Assembly: GCF_000819445.1 (NCBI RefSeq)
Contig: NZ_CP005286.1
Coordinates: forward strand, 1,426,001 to 1,490,000
DNA: 64,000 bases
Reading direction: 5' to 3'
Source: Corynebacterium humireducens NBRC 106098 = DSM 45392
Lineage (GTDB): Bacteria > Actinomycetota > Actinomycetes > Mycobacteriales > Mycobacteriaceae
Position 1 is the first letter of the stretch, and every line of letters begins with the position of its first letter. The notes under the pieces are model-generated. The model was not told the DNA's origin. It saw only the letters and a list, made by a program, of their open reading frames with translations, and searched no databases. Both the position numbers and the translations under genes were made by a program. Below are positions 1-10,408 of this stretch, one piece after another.

Positions 1-359
1 GGCAGAACGCGATCGTCATCCGCGTCCAGCCCGACGAGGGCGTGCTCATGCGCTTCGGCTCCAAGGTGCCCGGCTCCGCGATGGAGGTCCGTGACGTCAA
101 CATGGACTTCTCCTACGCGGAGGCCTTCACCGAGGCGTCCCCGGAGGCCTATGAGCGGCTCATCCTCGATGCGCTTCTCGACGAGTCCTCGCTCTTCCCC
201 ACCAACGAGGAGGTCGAGCTCTCCTGGGCGATCCTGGACCCGATCCTCGAGTTCTGGGCTGAGAAGGGCCAGCCCGAGGAGTACGAGTCCGGCACCTGGG
301 GGCCCGCCTCCGCCGACCGCATGCTGGAACGGACCGGCCGCGCCTGGCGCCGCCCCTGA
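1..359 (+). CDS. zwf: glucose-6-phosphate 1-dehydrogenase, C-terminal part (5' end outside window)
   Basis: This is the 3' end of a dehydrogenase gene, reading in frame from base 3 to a TGA at 357-359, about 118 residues. The visible part matches the C-terminal region of glucose-6-phosphate dehydrogenase: a FGSKVPG stretch, then the FSYAEAF and EAYERLILDALL segments, and an ending WGPASADRMLERTGRAWRRP. The enzyme oxidises glucose 6-phosphate to 6-phosphogluconolactone and makes NADPH. It is followed 17 bp later by opcA and then pgl, the usual actinobacterial set. Identity is firm from sequence and neighbours; the N-terminal NADP-binding part cannot be seen. Confidence 0.95.
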   Translation, partial: QNAIVIRVQPDEGVLMRFGSKVPGSAMEVRDVNMDFSYAEAFTEASPEAYERLILDALLDESSLFPTNEEVELSWAILDPILEFWAEKGQPEEYESGTWGPASADRMLERTGRAWRRP

Positions 360-376
360 CCTGGAAGGGACCCGAC

Positions 377-1327
377 TTGAAGATCGAACTGCCGGACACC
401 GACACCCGGAACATCGCCGCCAGCCTGCTCGAGGCCCGGGAGCACAACTCCCAGACCACCGGGCGGGTGCTCACCCTCATCGTCGTCGCCGCGCTCGACG
501 ACGACGTCGACCACATCATCTCCGTCACCCGCGACGCCTCCCACGAGCACCCCGCCCGTGTGCTGGTGCTGCTCACCGGCCGGGAGGACGCTGACTCGCG
601 TCTCGACGCCGAGGTGCGCGTCGGCGGTCACGCCGGCGCCTCGGAGATGGTCATCATGCGCATCACGGGCGAGATGGTCAACCACCTCGCCGCGGTGGTC
701 ACCCCCCTGCTGCTGCCGGACACCCCGGTCGTCGCCTGGTGGCCGACCACCGCGCCGGAGAACCCCTCCGGGCATCCGCTGGGCCAGCTGGCGCAGCGCC
801 GCATCACCAACGCGGACCACCCGGACAGTGAGTCGGTCCTCCGGCTCCGCCGTGCCACCTACGCCCCCGGTGACTCCGACATGGTGTGGTCGAAGATCAC
901 CGCCTGGCGCGGTATCGTCGCCTCCTCCCTGGACCGTCACCCGCACGAGGACGTGGAGGCCGCCGTCCTCACCGGCCCGGCGGATGAGCCGCAGATCGAC
1001 ATCGCCGCCGGCTGGCTCGCCGACCGCCTCGGTGTGCCGGTCCGCCGGGAGGTGTGTGAACCGGGTAACGACGCCCGGCTCTTCCCCATCCGTCGTCTCA
1101 AGTTCGAACGCGCCTCCGGCCCGGTCCGCGTCGAGGTGCTCGACCACCGGACCGTGCTCGTCGCCCTGCCAGGGCGCCCGGAGTCGCTCGTCGCCATGAA
1201 CGAGCGTTCCGACGCCGACTGCCTCTCCGAGGAACTGCGTCACCTCGACCCCGATCTCGCCTACGCCAACGCTCTGCGCGGACTCACCCGTGTGAAAGGA
1301 ATCAATGGTCACCCTGCGTCGTCCTGA
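377..1327 (+). CDS. opcA: glucose-6-phosphate dehydrogenase assembly protein OpcA
   Basis: A 316-residue protein that starts with TTG at 377, preceded by a good ribosome site (GGAAGGGA). The N-terminus MKIELPDTDTRNIAASLL lines up with corynebacterial OpcA, which supports this start over later ones. OpcA is needed for active glucose-6-phosphate dehydrogenase in cyanobacteria and actinobacteria and is thought to act in assembly or allosteric control of the enzyme. The segment PDTPVVAWWPTTAPENPS (about residues 115-132) is typical of the family. The gene overlaps the start of pgl by 23 bp, so the three genes are very likely one transcript with coupled translation. Confidence 0.95.
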   Translation: MKIELPDTDTRNIAASLLEAREHNSQTTGRVLTLIVVAALDDDVDHIISVTRDASHEHPARVLVLLTGREDADSRLDAEVRVGGHAGASEMVIMRITGEMVNHLAAVVTPLLLPDTPVVAWWPTTAPENPSGHPLGQLAQRRITNADHPDSESVLRLRRATYAPGDSDMVWSKITAWRGIVASSLDRHPHEDVEAAVLTGPADEPQIDIAAGWLADRLGVPVRREVCEPGNDARLFPIRRLKFERASGPVRVEVLDHRTVLVALPGRPESLVAMNERSDADCLSEELRHLDPDLAYANALRGLTRVKGINGHPASS

Positions 1328-2039
1328 CACCCTGTCCACCCTGCTCGACCAGGCCGCCACGTCGCTCATCGACGTCGTCGCTGCCCTCCAGACCACCGGG
1401 GGCGGTGTCCACGCCGACGGTGTGGCCCGCCTGGTGCTCACCGGCGGCGGCGCCGGCATCGGCCTGCTGGAGCGCGTCCGTGAGCTCGAGGACGCCGACT
1501 CCCGCATCGACTGGTCCCGCGTCCACGTCTTCTTCGGCGACGAGCGCAACGTGCCCGTCTCCCACGAGGACTCCAACGAGGGGCAGGCGCGTACCGCCCT
1601 GCTCAGCCACGTCGACATCCCGGAGGCCAACATCCACGGCTACGGCGCCGACGGCGGCGACATGGAGGACAAGGCCCGCGACTACGAGCGGACCATCGCG
1701 GAGGTGGCCCCCGAGGGCTTCGACATCCACCTGCTCGGCATGGGCCACGAGGGTCACATCAACTCCCTGTTCCCCCACACCGACGCCGTCCGCGAGGCCG
1801 AGCGCCTGGTCATCGCCGTGACCGACTCCCCCAAGCCACCCGCCGAACGCCTCACCCTCACCCTGCCGGCCGTGCGCCGCGCGGAGCAGGTGTGGCTGCT
1901 GGTCTCCGGCGGGAACAAGGCCGAGGCCGCGGCGCAGATCATCGCGCGGGCCAACCCCGAGGACTGGCCCGCCGCCGGTGCCGCGGGCACGGAGGACACC
2001 ATCCTCTATCTCACGGACGACGCCGCCACCGCTCTCTGA
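1305..2039 (+). CDS. pgl: 6-phosphogluconolactonase
   Basis: A 244-residue protein that hydrolyses 6-phosphogluconolactone to 6-phosphogluconate, the step after Zwf. Visible family features are LVLTGGGAGIGLL (about residues 44-56), VHVFFGDERNVP (about 74-85) and HLLGMGHEGHINSLFP (about 142-157). The ATG lies inside opcA and no better start exists downstream before the conserved region. The 3' end overlaps the 3' end of the convergent PdxH-like gene by 29 bp, so no terminator fits between the two stop codons. It is also called devB. Confidence 0.95.
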   Translation: MVTLRRPDTLSTLLDQAATSLIDVVAALQTTGGGVHADGVARLVLTGGGAGIGLLERVRELEDADSRIDWSRVHVFFGDERNVPVSHEDSNEGQARTALLSHVDIPEANIHGYGADGGDMEDKARDYERTIAEVAPEGFDIHLLGMGHEGHINSLFPHTDAVREAERLVIAVTDSPKPPAERLTLTLPAVRRAEQVWLLVSGGNKAEAAAQIIARANPEDWPAAGAAGTEDTILYLTDDAATAL

Positions 2040-2535
2040 TCACCCGCTGGTGCCGCCGGTCGGTCGAGCCCTGCCAGAACTCGATCCGCTCCGGCACCAG
2101 CCGCCACAGGCGCCAGTCCCCTTCCGCGACATCCGCCCGTGCCTCTGCGCTGCGGGCGGCGAGATCCGCCGCCGTCTCCTCCGGACTCGCCTCGGTCACG
2201 TGCCCGCTCACCCGCACCGAGCGCAGCAGCGGCTGCCACCAGAACGTCATCGCCGCCACGGGGTGGGCGGCCAGCTGGCGTCCCTTCCGGCTCGACGCTG
2301 TCGAGGCGAACGCGAATCCCCGGGTATCGACCCCCTTGAGGATGAGCACCCGGGCATCGGGCACGCCGTCCTCCCCCACCGTCGACAACGTCATCGCGTG
2401 CGGCTCGGGAACGCCCGCGTCGATGGCCGCCTCCAGCCAATCCGTGAAGAGATCGACGGGGTCGCGGGCGGGGTCGTCGACAAGCTCGCCGGGCGGGTGG
2501 CCGCTGAGCGTGGGCAGGGAACGCAGCATCTCCAT
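2011..2535 (-). CDS. pyridoxamine 5'-phosphate oxidase family protein (PdxH-like)
   Basis: A 174-residue protein with the layout of FMN-dependent pyridoxamine/pyridoxine 5'-phosphate oxidases: MTLSTVGEDGVPDARVLILKGVD (positions about 48-70), SRKGRQLAAHPVAAMTFWW (about 82-100) and a C-terminal RLVPERIEFWQGSTDRRHQR (about 145-164). The last motif is the substrate/FMN-binding tail of true PdxH. It is shorter than E. coli PdxH (218 residues), mainly at the N-terminus. A vitamin B6 salvage role is likely; another flavin reductase of the same fold is possible. It lies downstream of secG behind a terminator and overlaps pgl tail to tail. Confidence 0.8.
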   Translation of the reverse strand: MEMLRSLPTLSGHPPGELVDDPARDPVDLFTDWLEAAIDAGVPEPHAMTLSTVGEDGVPDARVLILKGVDTRGFAFASTASSRKGRQLAAHPVAAMTFWWQPLLRSVRVSGHVTEASPEETAADLAARSAEARADVAEGDWRLWRLVPERIEFWQGSTDRRHQRVIRERWRRRP

Positions 2536-2556
2536 ATCCCCACCCTAAACGCGAAA

Positions 2557-2576
2557 GACGCCCCCGAGGGGGCGTC
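2557..2576 (-). terminator. intrinsic terminator after secG
   Basis: A perfect inverted repeat, GACGCCCCC and GGGGGCGTC (2557-2565 and 2568-2576), forms a stem with a CGAG-type tight loop. Read on the minus strand it is followed by a short T-rich stretch (TTTCGCGTTT). It sits between secG and the PdxH-like gene and fits transcription ending after ppc-secG. Confidence 0.75.
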
Positions 2577-2590
2577 GATAAGCATTGAAC

Positions 2591-2827
2591 CTAGCCGGCG
2601 AAAGCCTGGATGAGGTTCAGCGCCACGATGCAGGCGATCCAGATGACGGCCATGAGGATCGTGTAGCGGTCGAGGTTCTTCTCGACGACCGTCGAACCCG
2701 AGAGGTTCGACTGCATGCCGCCACCGAAGAGGCTGGACAGGCCGCCGCCCTTACCCTTGTGCAGCAGAACGAACACCGTCATGAGCACGGCGGTGAGCAC
2801 GAGGATGATCTGGAGTGCGAGGGTCAT
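2591..2827 (-). CDS. secG: protein-export membrane protein SecG
   Basis: A 78-residue small membrane protein with two hydrophobic segments (about residues 2-22 and 54-74) and the conserved SecG middle LLHKGKGGGLSSLFGGG. SecG is a non-essential subunit of the SecYEG translocon and aids protein export. The start ATG at 2827 has AAAGGA upstream. It follows ppc at 55 bp, the order known from Corynebacterium. Confidence 0.95.
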   Translation of the reverse strand: MTLALQIILVLTAVLMTVFVLLHKGKGGGLSSLFGGGMQSNLSGSTVVEKNLDRYTILMAVIWIACIVALNLIQAFAG

Positions 2828-2882
2828 GAAGGTCCTTTGCGGGAATCGGGCGGCACAAACTCCGGCTCAGTCTACACCAGGT

Positions 2883-5654
2883 CTACCCGGAGTTGCGCAG
2901 TGCGGTGGCGAGTCCGTTCATCGTCAGCTGGATGCCGCGGGACACGGCGCGTCGGGAGTCGCCGGCACGGTGGCGGCGCAGCAGCTCCAGCTGGATGATG
3001 TTGAGCGGCAGCAGGTACGGGAAGCGCCTGCGCACCGAACGGGCCAGCGCCGGGTTGTCGGCGAGCAGCTCGGCGCTGCCGGTGACGGTGCTGAACATCT
3101 CGCGGGTGAGCTCGAACTCCTCCGTGATGACACCGTGGACGCGCTCGGCGACCTCCCGGTCGTCGATGAGCCGGGCGTAGAGCTCCGCGAGATCCATGCC
3201 CGCCTTCGACATGACCTGCGCCATGTTGGACATGATCGAGGTGAAGAAGGGCCAGGACTCGTAGAGCTCCCGCAGCTCGGCGATGCGCTCGTCCCTGTCC
3301 TCCCCCTCCCCGATCCACTCGGCCAGGGCCGTGCCGACGCCGAACCAGCCCGGCAGCAGCACACGCGACTGGGACCAGGCGAGCACCCACGGGATGGCGC
3401 GGAGATCGTCGACGCCCTTGGTCTGCTTGCGGGCGGTCGGGCGGGAGCCGATGTTGAGGGAGCCGATCTCGTCGAGCGGGGTCGACTGGGTGAAGTACGG
3501 GATGAACCCCGGGTCCTCGTGGACGAGCTCGGAGTACTTGCGGCGGGAGATCTGCGCGAGTTCGCTCATTATCTGCGTCGCGCGGGCCCGGTCGGCGAGG
3601 TCGTCGACGGTGAGCAGGCTGGCCTCGAGCGTCGCGGAGACCAGTGCCTCCAGGTTGCGGCGGGCCGTACGCGGGGAGCCGTACTTGGCCGAGATGATCT
3701 CGCCCTGCTCGGTGATGCGCACGGAACCGTCGACCGCCCCCTGCGGCTGGGCGAGGAGCGCGTCGTAGGAGGGGCCGCCACCACGGCCGACGGTGCCGCC
3801 GCGGCCGTGGAAGAGTCGCAGGCGCACACCGTACTCGCGGCCGACCTTCACCAGGTCGGTCTCGGCGTCGTAGAGCGCCCAGTTGGCGGCGAAGTAGCCG
3901 CCGTCCTTGTTGGAGTCCGAGTAGCCGAGCATGACCTCCTGGATGTCGCCGCGCTGGGCGAGGTACGCCCGGTAGATCGGCAGGTCCCACAGCTCACGGA
4001 GGATGCCGGCGCCGGCCTGGAGGTCGTCGATCGTCTCGAACAGCGGGATGATGTCGACGCTGCCGGTCGGGCCCTGGCCGTTGGCCTGGATGAGGCCGAC
4101 CTCCTTGAGCAGCACCATCGGCTCGAGGATGTCGCTGACCGACTGCGCCATGGAGATGATCTGGTGCGGGATCATCTGCTCGCCGAAGCGGGCGACGGAG
4201 TCCGCGGCCTGGGAGATGAGGTCGAGCTCCCGCTGGGTCGGCTCGGAGAAGCCCCGGTAGCCGCGCGGGACGAGGGGGCGCGGGGTCTGCAGTTCGCGGG
4301 TGAGCAGCTCGATCTTCACCTCCTCCCGCAGCGTGTCGTAGTTGGGGTGGACGTGCGCGGTGGCGAAGACCTCGGTGAGGACGTTCTCGAAGGACTCGGA
4401 GTTCTGTCGCAGGTCGATCGAGTACAGGTGGAACCCGAAGGAGGCGACGGCCGCCCGGATGGAGCTGAGACGGTCGTCGGCGATGATCTCGTCGTGGGAG
4501 GCACGCAGCGAGGTGTCGATGACCCTGAGGTCCGCCTCGAACTCCTGCGGGGAGCCGTAGGGCTCATGCTCGCGGTGCCAGACGCCCTCGACGGCGTCCT
4601 CCCCGATGAGCGCCGCGGTCGTGGCGAGGATGCGGCCCCGGACGCCGTGGACGGCGCGGCGGTAGGGCTCGTCGACACGCGAGGGGACGTCGTTCTTTCC
4701 CCGCCCGGCGAGGGCGACGAGCTCCACGGTGACGGAGGTCATGCGGTCGGAGAGGCTCAGCTCGTGCTCGAGGGCGTGGAGCTGCGTGACGTAGTACTTG
4801 AGGACGGTCTGGGCGGCGCGTCGGGAAGCGTAGTCCAGTGTGTCGGCGGTGACGAAGGGGTTGCCGTCGTGGTCGCCGCCGATCCAGGAGCCCGGGCGGA
4901 CGATGGCCTGACCGGCGCTGTTGCGCAGGTCGGCGCCGAAACGCTCCGTGAGCGTGTCGACGACGTGCCGGTTGAGCGCCGGGATCTCCCGGAGCAGGGA
5001 GAGCGTGTAGTAGCGCAGGCCGACCTCGATCTCGTCCTCGATGCGGGGGCGGGCCTGCCGGATGAGCGCGGTCTGCCACAGGATGGTCATGCGGCGGCGG
5101 ATGTTGCGCTCGATCTCCGCGAGACGGTCCTCGGTGCGGGCGTTCGGCTCCGCGTCCTGGACGGCGTGCCGCTGCAGCATGAGCTCGGTGATGTGCTTCT
5201 GGGCGTCGAAGACGGTGCGGCGGCGGGTCTCCGTCGGGTGGGCGGTGAGCACCGGGGCGACGAGCCCGGCAGACAGCGACCTCTCGATGTCCGCGGCACT
5301 GACGCCGGCCTCCCGGAACTTCTCCCACGTGGCGTTGAGGGTGGAGTCGGGGGCCCCGCCCTCATCGAGGATGCGCTCCCGGTGGAAGTCGTCGTGGATG
5401 TCCTCCGCGAGGTTCGCCATCAGGGCGAAGTGGCTGAACGCCCGGATCACCGGGGTCGCGCGCTCCGGCTCGATGTTCCGGAACAGGTCGACGAGCACCT
5501 CCAGGGAGGCGTTGCCCTTGGCCACCTCGAAGGCCTGCTGGCGGGCGTGCTCGACGAGGTTGAACACGTCCTCGCCCTCCTGTTCCGCGATGACCTGGCC
5601 GAGGATACGGCCGAGGTAGCGGATGTCTTCCTGCAGATGATCGCGGACGGTCAT
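2883..5654 (-). CDS. ppc: phosphoenolpyruvate carboxylase
   Basis: A 923-residue enzyme, full length for the family, that carboxylates phosphoenolpyruvate to oxaloacetate, the main anaplerotic reaction in corynebacteria. Seen motifs: VLTAHPTETRRRT (about residues 155-167, catalytic His), GSWIGGDHDGNPFVT (about 251-265), MLGYSDSNKDGGYFAANW (about 568-585), and FHGRGGTVGRGGGPSY (about 609-624). The protein ends ALRNSG; the usual C-terminal ending of the family is NTG, so this is a conservative variant. ATG at 5654 has GGAGA upstream. A strong hairpin separates it from tpiA, so it probably also has its own promoter. Confidence 0.98.
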   Translation of the reverse strand: MTVRDHLQEDIRYLGRILGQVIAEQEGEDVFNLVEHARQQAFEVAKGNASLEVLVDLFRNIEPERATPVIRAFSHFALMANLAEDIHDDFHRERILDEGGAPDSTLNATWEKFREAGVSAADIERSLSAGLVAPVLTAHPTETRRRTVFDAQKHITELMLQRHAVQDAEPNARTEDRLAEIERNIRRRMTILWQTALIRQARPRIEDEIEVGLRYYTLSLLREIPALNRHVVDTLTERFGADLRNSAGQAIVRPGSWIGGDHDGNPFVTADTLDYASRRAAQTVLKYYVTQLHALEHELSLSDRMTSVTVELVALAGRGKNDVPSRVDEPYRRAVHGVRGRILATTAALIGEDAVEGVWHREHEPYGSPQEFEADLRVIDTSLRASHDEIIADDRLSSIRAAVASFGFHLYSIDLRQNSESFENVLTEVFATAHVHPNYDTLREEVKIELLTRELQTPRPLVPRGYRGFSEPTQRELDLISQAADSVARFGEQMIPHQIISMAQSVSDILEPMVLLKEVGLIQANGQGPTGSVDIIPLFETIDDLQAGAGILRELWDLPIYRAYLAQRGDIQEVMLGYSDSNKDGGYFAANWALYDAETDLVKVGREYGVRLRLFHGRGGTVGRGGGPSYDALLAQPQGAVDGSVRITEQGEIISAKYGSPRTARRNLEALVSATLEASLLTVDDLADRARATQIMSELAQISRRKYSELVHEDPGFIPYFTQSTPLDEIGSLNIGSRPTARKQTKGVDDLRAIPWVLAWSQSRVLLPGWFGVGTALAEWIGEGEDRDERIAELRELYESWPFFTSIMSNMAQVMSKAGMDLAELYARLIDDREVAERVHGVITEEFELTREMFSTVTGSAELLADNPALARSVRRRFPYLLPLNIIQLELLRRHRAGDSRRAVSRGIQLTMNGLATALRNSG

Positions 5655-5767
5655 TGAGTGTCTCCCTGTTCGTACTCGAAGAAGGCGGGGATGCGGTTCG
5701 CCTCCCCATCATGACGCATATGACGGCCGTGCGTGGGGATTGCGCACCATATTCCCCGGAGAAAGGA

Positions 5768-5809
5768 CACCGGCCCCGGGCACTGAATGTTCAGTGCCCG
5801 GGGCCGGTG
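5768..5809 (-). terminator. strong hairpin/terminator after tpiA
   Basis: A perfect 20-bp inverted repeat: 5768-5787 (begins CACCGGCCCCGGGCAC) pairs with 5790-5809. On the minus strand it lies 13 nt beyond the tpiA stop and is followed by TCCTTTCTCC. It is the clearest terminator in the window and should end most transcripts coming from gap-pgk-tpiA before ppc. Confidence 0.85.
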
Positions 5810-5821
5810 GATGAGGTGATG

Positions 5822-6601
5822 CTAGACGACGGACGCCGCGGCGGCCGCCAGCTTGGCGAACTCCTCGCCGTCGAGCGAGGCGCCACCGACGAGACCACCG
5901 TCGACGTCGGGCTGACCGACGATCTCGGCGACCGAGTCGGTCTTGACGGAACCGCCGTAGAGGATGCGGATGCCGTCGGCGACCTCGTCACCGGCCAGCT
6001 CGCGGACGAGACCGCGGATCGCCGCACAGACCTCCTGGGCATCGGCCGCGGAGGCGACCTTGCCGGTGCCGATGGCCCACACGGGCTCGTAGGCGATGAC
6101 GGTGTTGGACAGGTCCTCGGCGGACAGGCCGGCCAGGGAGGCACGGGTCTGCTCGACGACGTAGTCGACGTGGGTGCCGGCCTCGCGGATCTCCAGCGGC
6201 TCGCCGACGCACACGATCGGGCTCATGCCGTGGCGGAGGGCGGCAGCGGCCTTCGCGGCGACCAGCTCGTCGGACTCGTTGTGGTACTCGCGGCGCTCGG
6301 AGTGGCCGACGACGACCCAGGTGCAGCCGAGCTTGGCGAGCATCTGAGCGGAGACCTCACCGGTGTACGCGCCGGACTCGTGCCGGGAGACGTCCTGGGC
6401 ACCGTAGGTGACCTTGAGCTTGTCCCCGTCGACGAGCGTCTGCACGGAACGGAGGTCGGTGAACGGGACGGTGACGGCGACGTCGACCTTCTCGTAGTAC
6501 TCCTTCGGCAGGGCGAAGTCGAGCTTCTGCACGGTGGCGATGGCCTGGTGGTGGTCCAGGTTCATCTTCCAGTTGCCGGCGATGAGGGGGGTGCGTGCCA
6601 T
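5822..6601 (-). CDS. tpiA: triosephosphate isomerase
   Basis: A 259-residue enzyme that interconverts dihydroxyacetone phosphate and glyceraldehyde 3-phosphate. Seen: N-terminal [16 protein letters not shown] with the catalytic Lys, GHSERREYH with the catalytic His, [14 protein letters not shown] with the catalytic Glu, and [12 protein letters not shown] for phosphate binding. Full length for the family. It starts 36 bp after pgk and is part of gap-pgk-tpiA. Confidence 0.98.
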   Translation of the reverse strand: MARTPLIAGNWKMNLDHHQAIATVQKLDFALPKEYYEKVDVAVTVPFTDLRSVQTLVDGDKLKVTYGAQDVSRHESGAYTGEVSAQMLAKLGCTWVVVGHSERREYHNESDELVAAKAAAALRHGMSPIVCVGEPLEIREAGTHVDYVVEQTRASLAGLSAEDLSNTVIAYEPVWAIGTGKVASAADAQEVCAAIRGLVRELAGDEVADGIRILYGGSVKTDSVAEIVGQPDVDGGLVGGASLDGEEFAKLAAAAASVV

Positions 6602-6637
6602 GGGTGGGGCACTCCTTTCAGAGTGGGTGGTAAGTGC

Positions 6638-7855
6638 TTAGCGGTCCAGGACGGAAACGCCCGGGAGCTCCTTGCCCTCGAGGAACTCGAGGGAGGCGCC
6701 GCCGCCGGTGGAGATGTGGGAGAAGCCGTCCTCGTCCAGGCCGAGCACGCGGACGGAGGCTGCGGAGTCGCCGCCACCGACGACGGAGAAGGAACCGTTG
6801 TTCGCGGTCGCGTCGATGATGGCCTTGGCGACGCCCTCGGTGCCCTTGGAGAACGGTGCCATCTCGAAGACACCCATCGGGCCGTTCCAGAAGACGGTCT
6901 TGGAGGTGGCGAGGACGTCGGCGAACTTCTTGACGGACTCCGGGCCGATGTCCGGGGACAGCCAGCCCTCCGGGATCTCGTCGAGGGCGACGACCTTGTG
7001 CTCGGAGTCGGCGGAGAACTCGGCGGCGGCCACGAGGTCCACCGGGAGGACGATCTTGTCGCCGAAACGCTCGAGGAGGTCCTTGCAGGTGTCGATCATC
7101 TCCTCCTGCAGCAGGGACTTCTGGGTGTTGTAGCCCTGGGCGTTGAGGAAGGTGTAGCACATGCCGCCACCGATGATGATCTTGTCGGCCTTGCCGGCCA
7201 GAGCCTCGATGACGCCCAGCTTGTCGGAGACCTTGGAGCCGCCGAGGACGACGACGTACGGGGACTCCGGGTTGGTGGCGGTCTTCTCCAGGACGGAGAT
7301 CTCCTTCTCCACCAGGTTGCCGGCGTAGGCCGGGAGACGCTTGGCGACGTCGTAGACGGAGGCCTGCGCACGGTGGACGACACCGAAACCGTCGGAGACG
7401 AAGGCGCCGTTGTCGGCGGCCAGGGCGGCGAGCTCGTCGGCGAAGGCGCCGCGCTCGGCCTCGTCCTTGGAGGTCTCGCGGGCGTCGAAACGCACGTTCT
7501 CGAGGAGCAGGACGTCGCCCTCGGTCAGGCCGTTGGCGCGCTCGTGGGCGTCCTCACCGGTGACGTCGCCGGCGAGGGCGACGTACTGGCCGAGTGCCTC
7601 GGAGAGGGCCTCGGCGACCGGGGCCAGGGAGTACTTCGGGTTGACCTCGCCCTTCGGGCGGCCCAGGTGGGCCATGACGATGACCTTCGCGCCACCCTCG
7701 ACGAGCGCCTTGAGGGTGGGCAGGGAGGCGGTGATGCGGCCCGCGTCGGTGATCTCACCGGCGTCGTTGAGCGGGACGTTGAAGTCGGAGCGGACGAGGA
7801 TGTGGCGGCCGTCGACGCCCTCGTCGAGCAGGTCCTGCAGAGTCTTCACGGTCAT
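6638..7855 (-). CDS. pgk: phosphoglycerate kinase
   Basis: A 405-residue enzyme that transfers phosphate from 1,3-bisphosphoglycerate to ADP. Seen: [17 protein letters not shown] near residue 20, [15 protein letters not shown] region read as [33 protein letters not shown] near the hinge, and a C-terminal [14 protein letters not shown]. An upstream in-frame ATG at 7948 exists, but ATG at 7855 is chosen because it has AAGGAGA at the right distance and gives the normal N-terminus [10 protein letters not shown]. Middle gene of gap-pgk-tpiA. Confidence 0.98.
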   Translation of the reverse strand: MTVKTLQDLLDEGVDGRHILVRSDFNVPLNDAGEITDAGRITASLPTLKALVEGGAKVIVMAHLGRPKGEVNPKYSLAPVAEALSEALGQYVALAGDVTGEDAHERANGLTEGDVLLLENVRFDARETSKDEAERGAFADELAALAADNGAFVSDGFGVVHRAQASVYDVAKRLPAYAGNLVEKEISVLEKTATNPESPYVVVLGGSKVSDKLGVIEALAGKADKIIIGGGMCYTFLNAQGYNTQKSLLQEEMIDTCKDLLERFGDKIVLPVDLVAAAEFSADSEHKVVALDEIPEGWLSPDIGPESVKKFADVLATSKTVFWNGPMGVFEMAPFSKGTEGVAKAIIDATANNGSFSVVGGGDSAASVRVLGLDEDGFSHISTGGGASLEFLEGKELPGVSVLDR

Positions 7856-7924
7856 GGCTGTCTCCTTGACTTTTGTCTTCAGATGAGAAAGGGGCGGCTG
7901 ATCTGAGGGGGTGGATAGCCCTGA

Positions 7925-8002
7925 GGCCCGACGTGTGCCGAGGCACACCCCGGGCCACAGGGGCGCACTCCCCCGGTCTCAGCCGGAGGCCGGGGAAGTG
8001 CG
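7925..8002 (-). terminator. two hairpins between gap and pgk
   Basis: Two inverted repeats fill the gap-pgk spacer. One spans 7925-7956 (GGCCCG/CGGGCC outer stem, GTGTGCC/GGCACAC inner stem). The other spans 7964-8002 (CGCACTCCCCCGG against CCGGGGAAGTGCG, one mismatch). Neither has a clear T-run on the minus strand, so they may be partial terminators or RNA ends that stabilise a gap-only message. Corynebacterium glutamicum is known to make a monocistronic gap mRNA as well as longer ones; the function here is inferred. Confidence 0.5.
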
Positions 8003-8013
8003 GGGTCGCGGTC

Positions 8014-9340
<1,327 letters not shown>

Positions 9341-10324
9341 TCAGGCGCCGTCGAGAAGATCGTCGGTGACCGCCTCATTGGTGTCCGGGATGCCCAGTTC
9401 CTCGGCCCGCTTGTCCGCCATGGACAGCAGGCGACGGATGCGGCCGGCGACCGCGTCCTTGGTCATCTGCGGGTCGGCGAGACGGCCCAGCTCCTCCAGT
9501 GAGGCCTGCCGGTGCTGGACACGCAGCTGCCCGGCCTCGGCGAGGTGCTCCGGGACGTCGTCGCCGAGGATCTGCATGGCCCGCTCCACGCGGGCGGCCG
9601 CCGCCACCGCGGCCCGGGCGGAACGGCGCAGGTTCGCGTCGTCGAAGTTGGCCAGGCGGTTGGCGGTGGAACGGACCTCGCGGCGCAGGCGCTTGTCCTC
9701 CCACTCCAGACGGATCTGCTGCGCGCCCATGCGGGTGAGCAGCGCCCCGATGGCGTCACCGTCGCGGATGATGACGCGGTCGGTCCCCCGGGTCTCCCGC
9801 GTCTTCGCGGTGATCCCCAGGCGGCGGGCCGCACCGACCAGCGCCAGGGCCGCCTCCTGGCAGGGACAGCTGACCTCCAGCGCGGAGGAACGCCCCGGCT
9901 CCGTGAGGGAGCCCTGCGCGAGGAAGGCCCCGCGCCACGCGGCCTCGTTGTCGGCGACGGTGCCGCTGATCACCTGCGGCGGCAGGCCGACCACAGCATG
10001 TCCGGAGCGGGTGATCAGCCCCAGACGGCGAACGAGGTCCTCGGTGCCCTCGGTGACGCGCAGCAGGTGACGGGCGTTCTTGGAGGCGCCGCCGGCGCTG
10101 ATGCGGTGCTCGTGGACCTCCACGCCGTAGAGCTCGGTGAGCGAGTCCGCCAGGCGACGGGCGACATCGGCGGAGTCGAACTCGGCCTCCATCACGAGGC
10201 TGCCGGCGATGATCTGCATCTGGCCCGCGAAACGCAGGAGTGCCGCCGCCTCGGCGGCGCGCGCCGACTGGCGCGGCACCACAACCCGTGCGAGTTCGTC
10301 CTTGACCTTTGCTGTCAATGCCAC
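9341..10324 (-). CDS. whiA: DNA-binding protein WhiA
   Basis: A 327-residue WhiA family protein: N-terminal LAGLIDADG-like domain (ending about residue 200) and a C-terminal helix-turn-helix domain with [20 protein letters not shown] (about residues 275-294) and the ending [20 protein letters not shown] start at 10324. In sporulating actinobacteria WhiA controls sporulation septation; in Corynebacterium, which does not sporulate, it is kept next to yvcK and rapZ and is thought to act on cell division and growth. It overlaps neither neighbour. Confidence 0.95.
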   Translation of the reverse strand: MALTAKVKDELARVVVPRQSARAAEAAALLRFAGQMQIIAGSLVMEAEFDSADVARRLADSLTELYGVEVHEHRISAGGASKNARHLLRVTEGTEDLVRRLGLITRSGHAVVGLPPQVISGTVADNEAAWRGAFLAQGSLTEPGRSSALEVSCPCQEAALALVGAARRLGITAKTRETRGTDRVIIRDGDAIGALLTRMGAQQIRLEWEDKRLRREVRSTANRLANFDDANLRRSARAAVAAAARVERAMQILGDDVPEHLAEAGQLRVQHRQASLEELGRLADPQMTKDAVAGRIRRLLSMADKRAEELGIPDTNEAVTDDLLDGA

Positions 10325-10408
10325 AGCCGCGACCGCCCTTCTCTTGTCTGATCGTCCGGTCCAGTGTAGACAACGGCCGCGGCGGGCTCTGCGTCCCCTC
10401 AGCGGGGA

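Noticed and set aside
2715..5657. A plus-strand open frame of about 980 codons across ppc
   Set aside because: Antisense shadow of ppc without recognisable domains or a ribosome site.
5654..7906. A plus-strand open frame of 750 codons across tpiA and pgk
   Set aside because: Covers two well-identified genes and a perfect terminator on the other strand; shadow.
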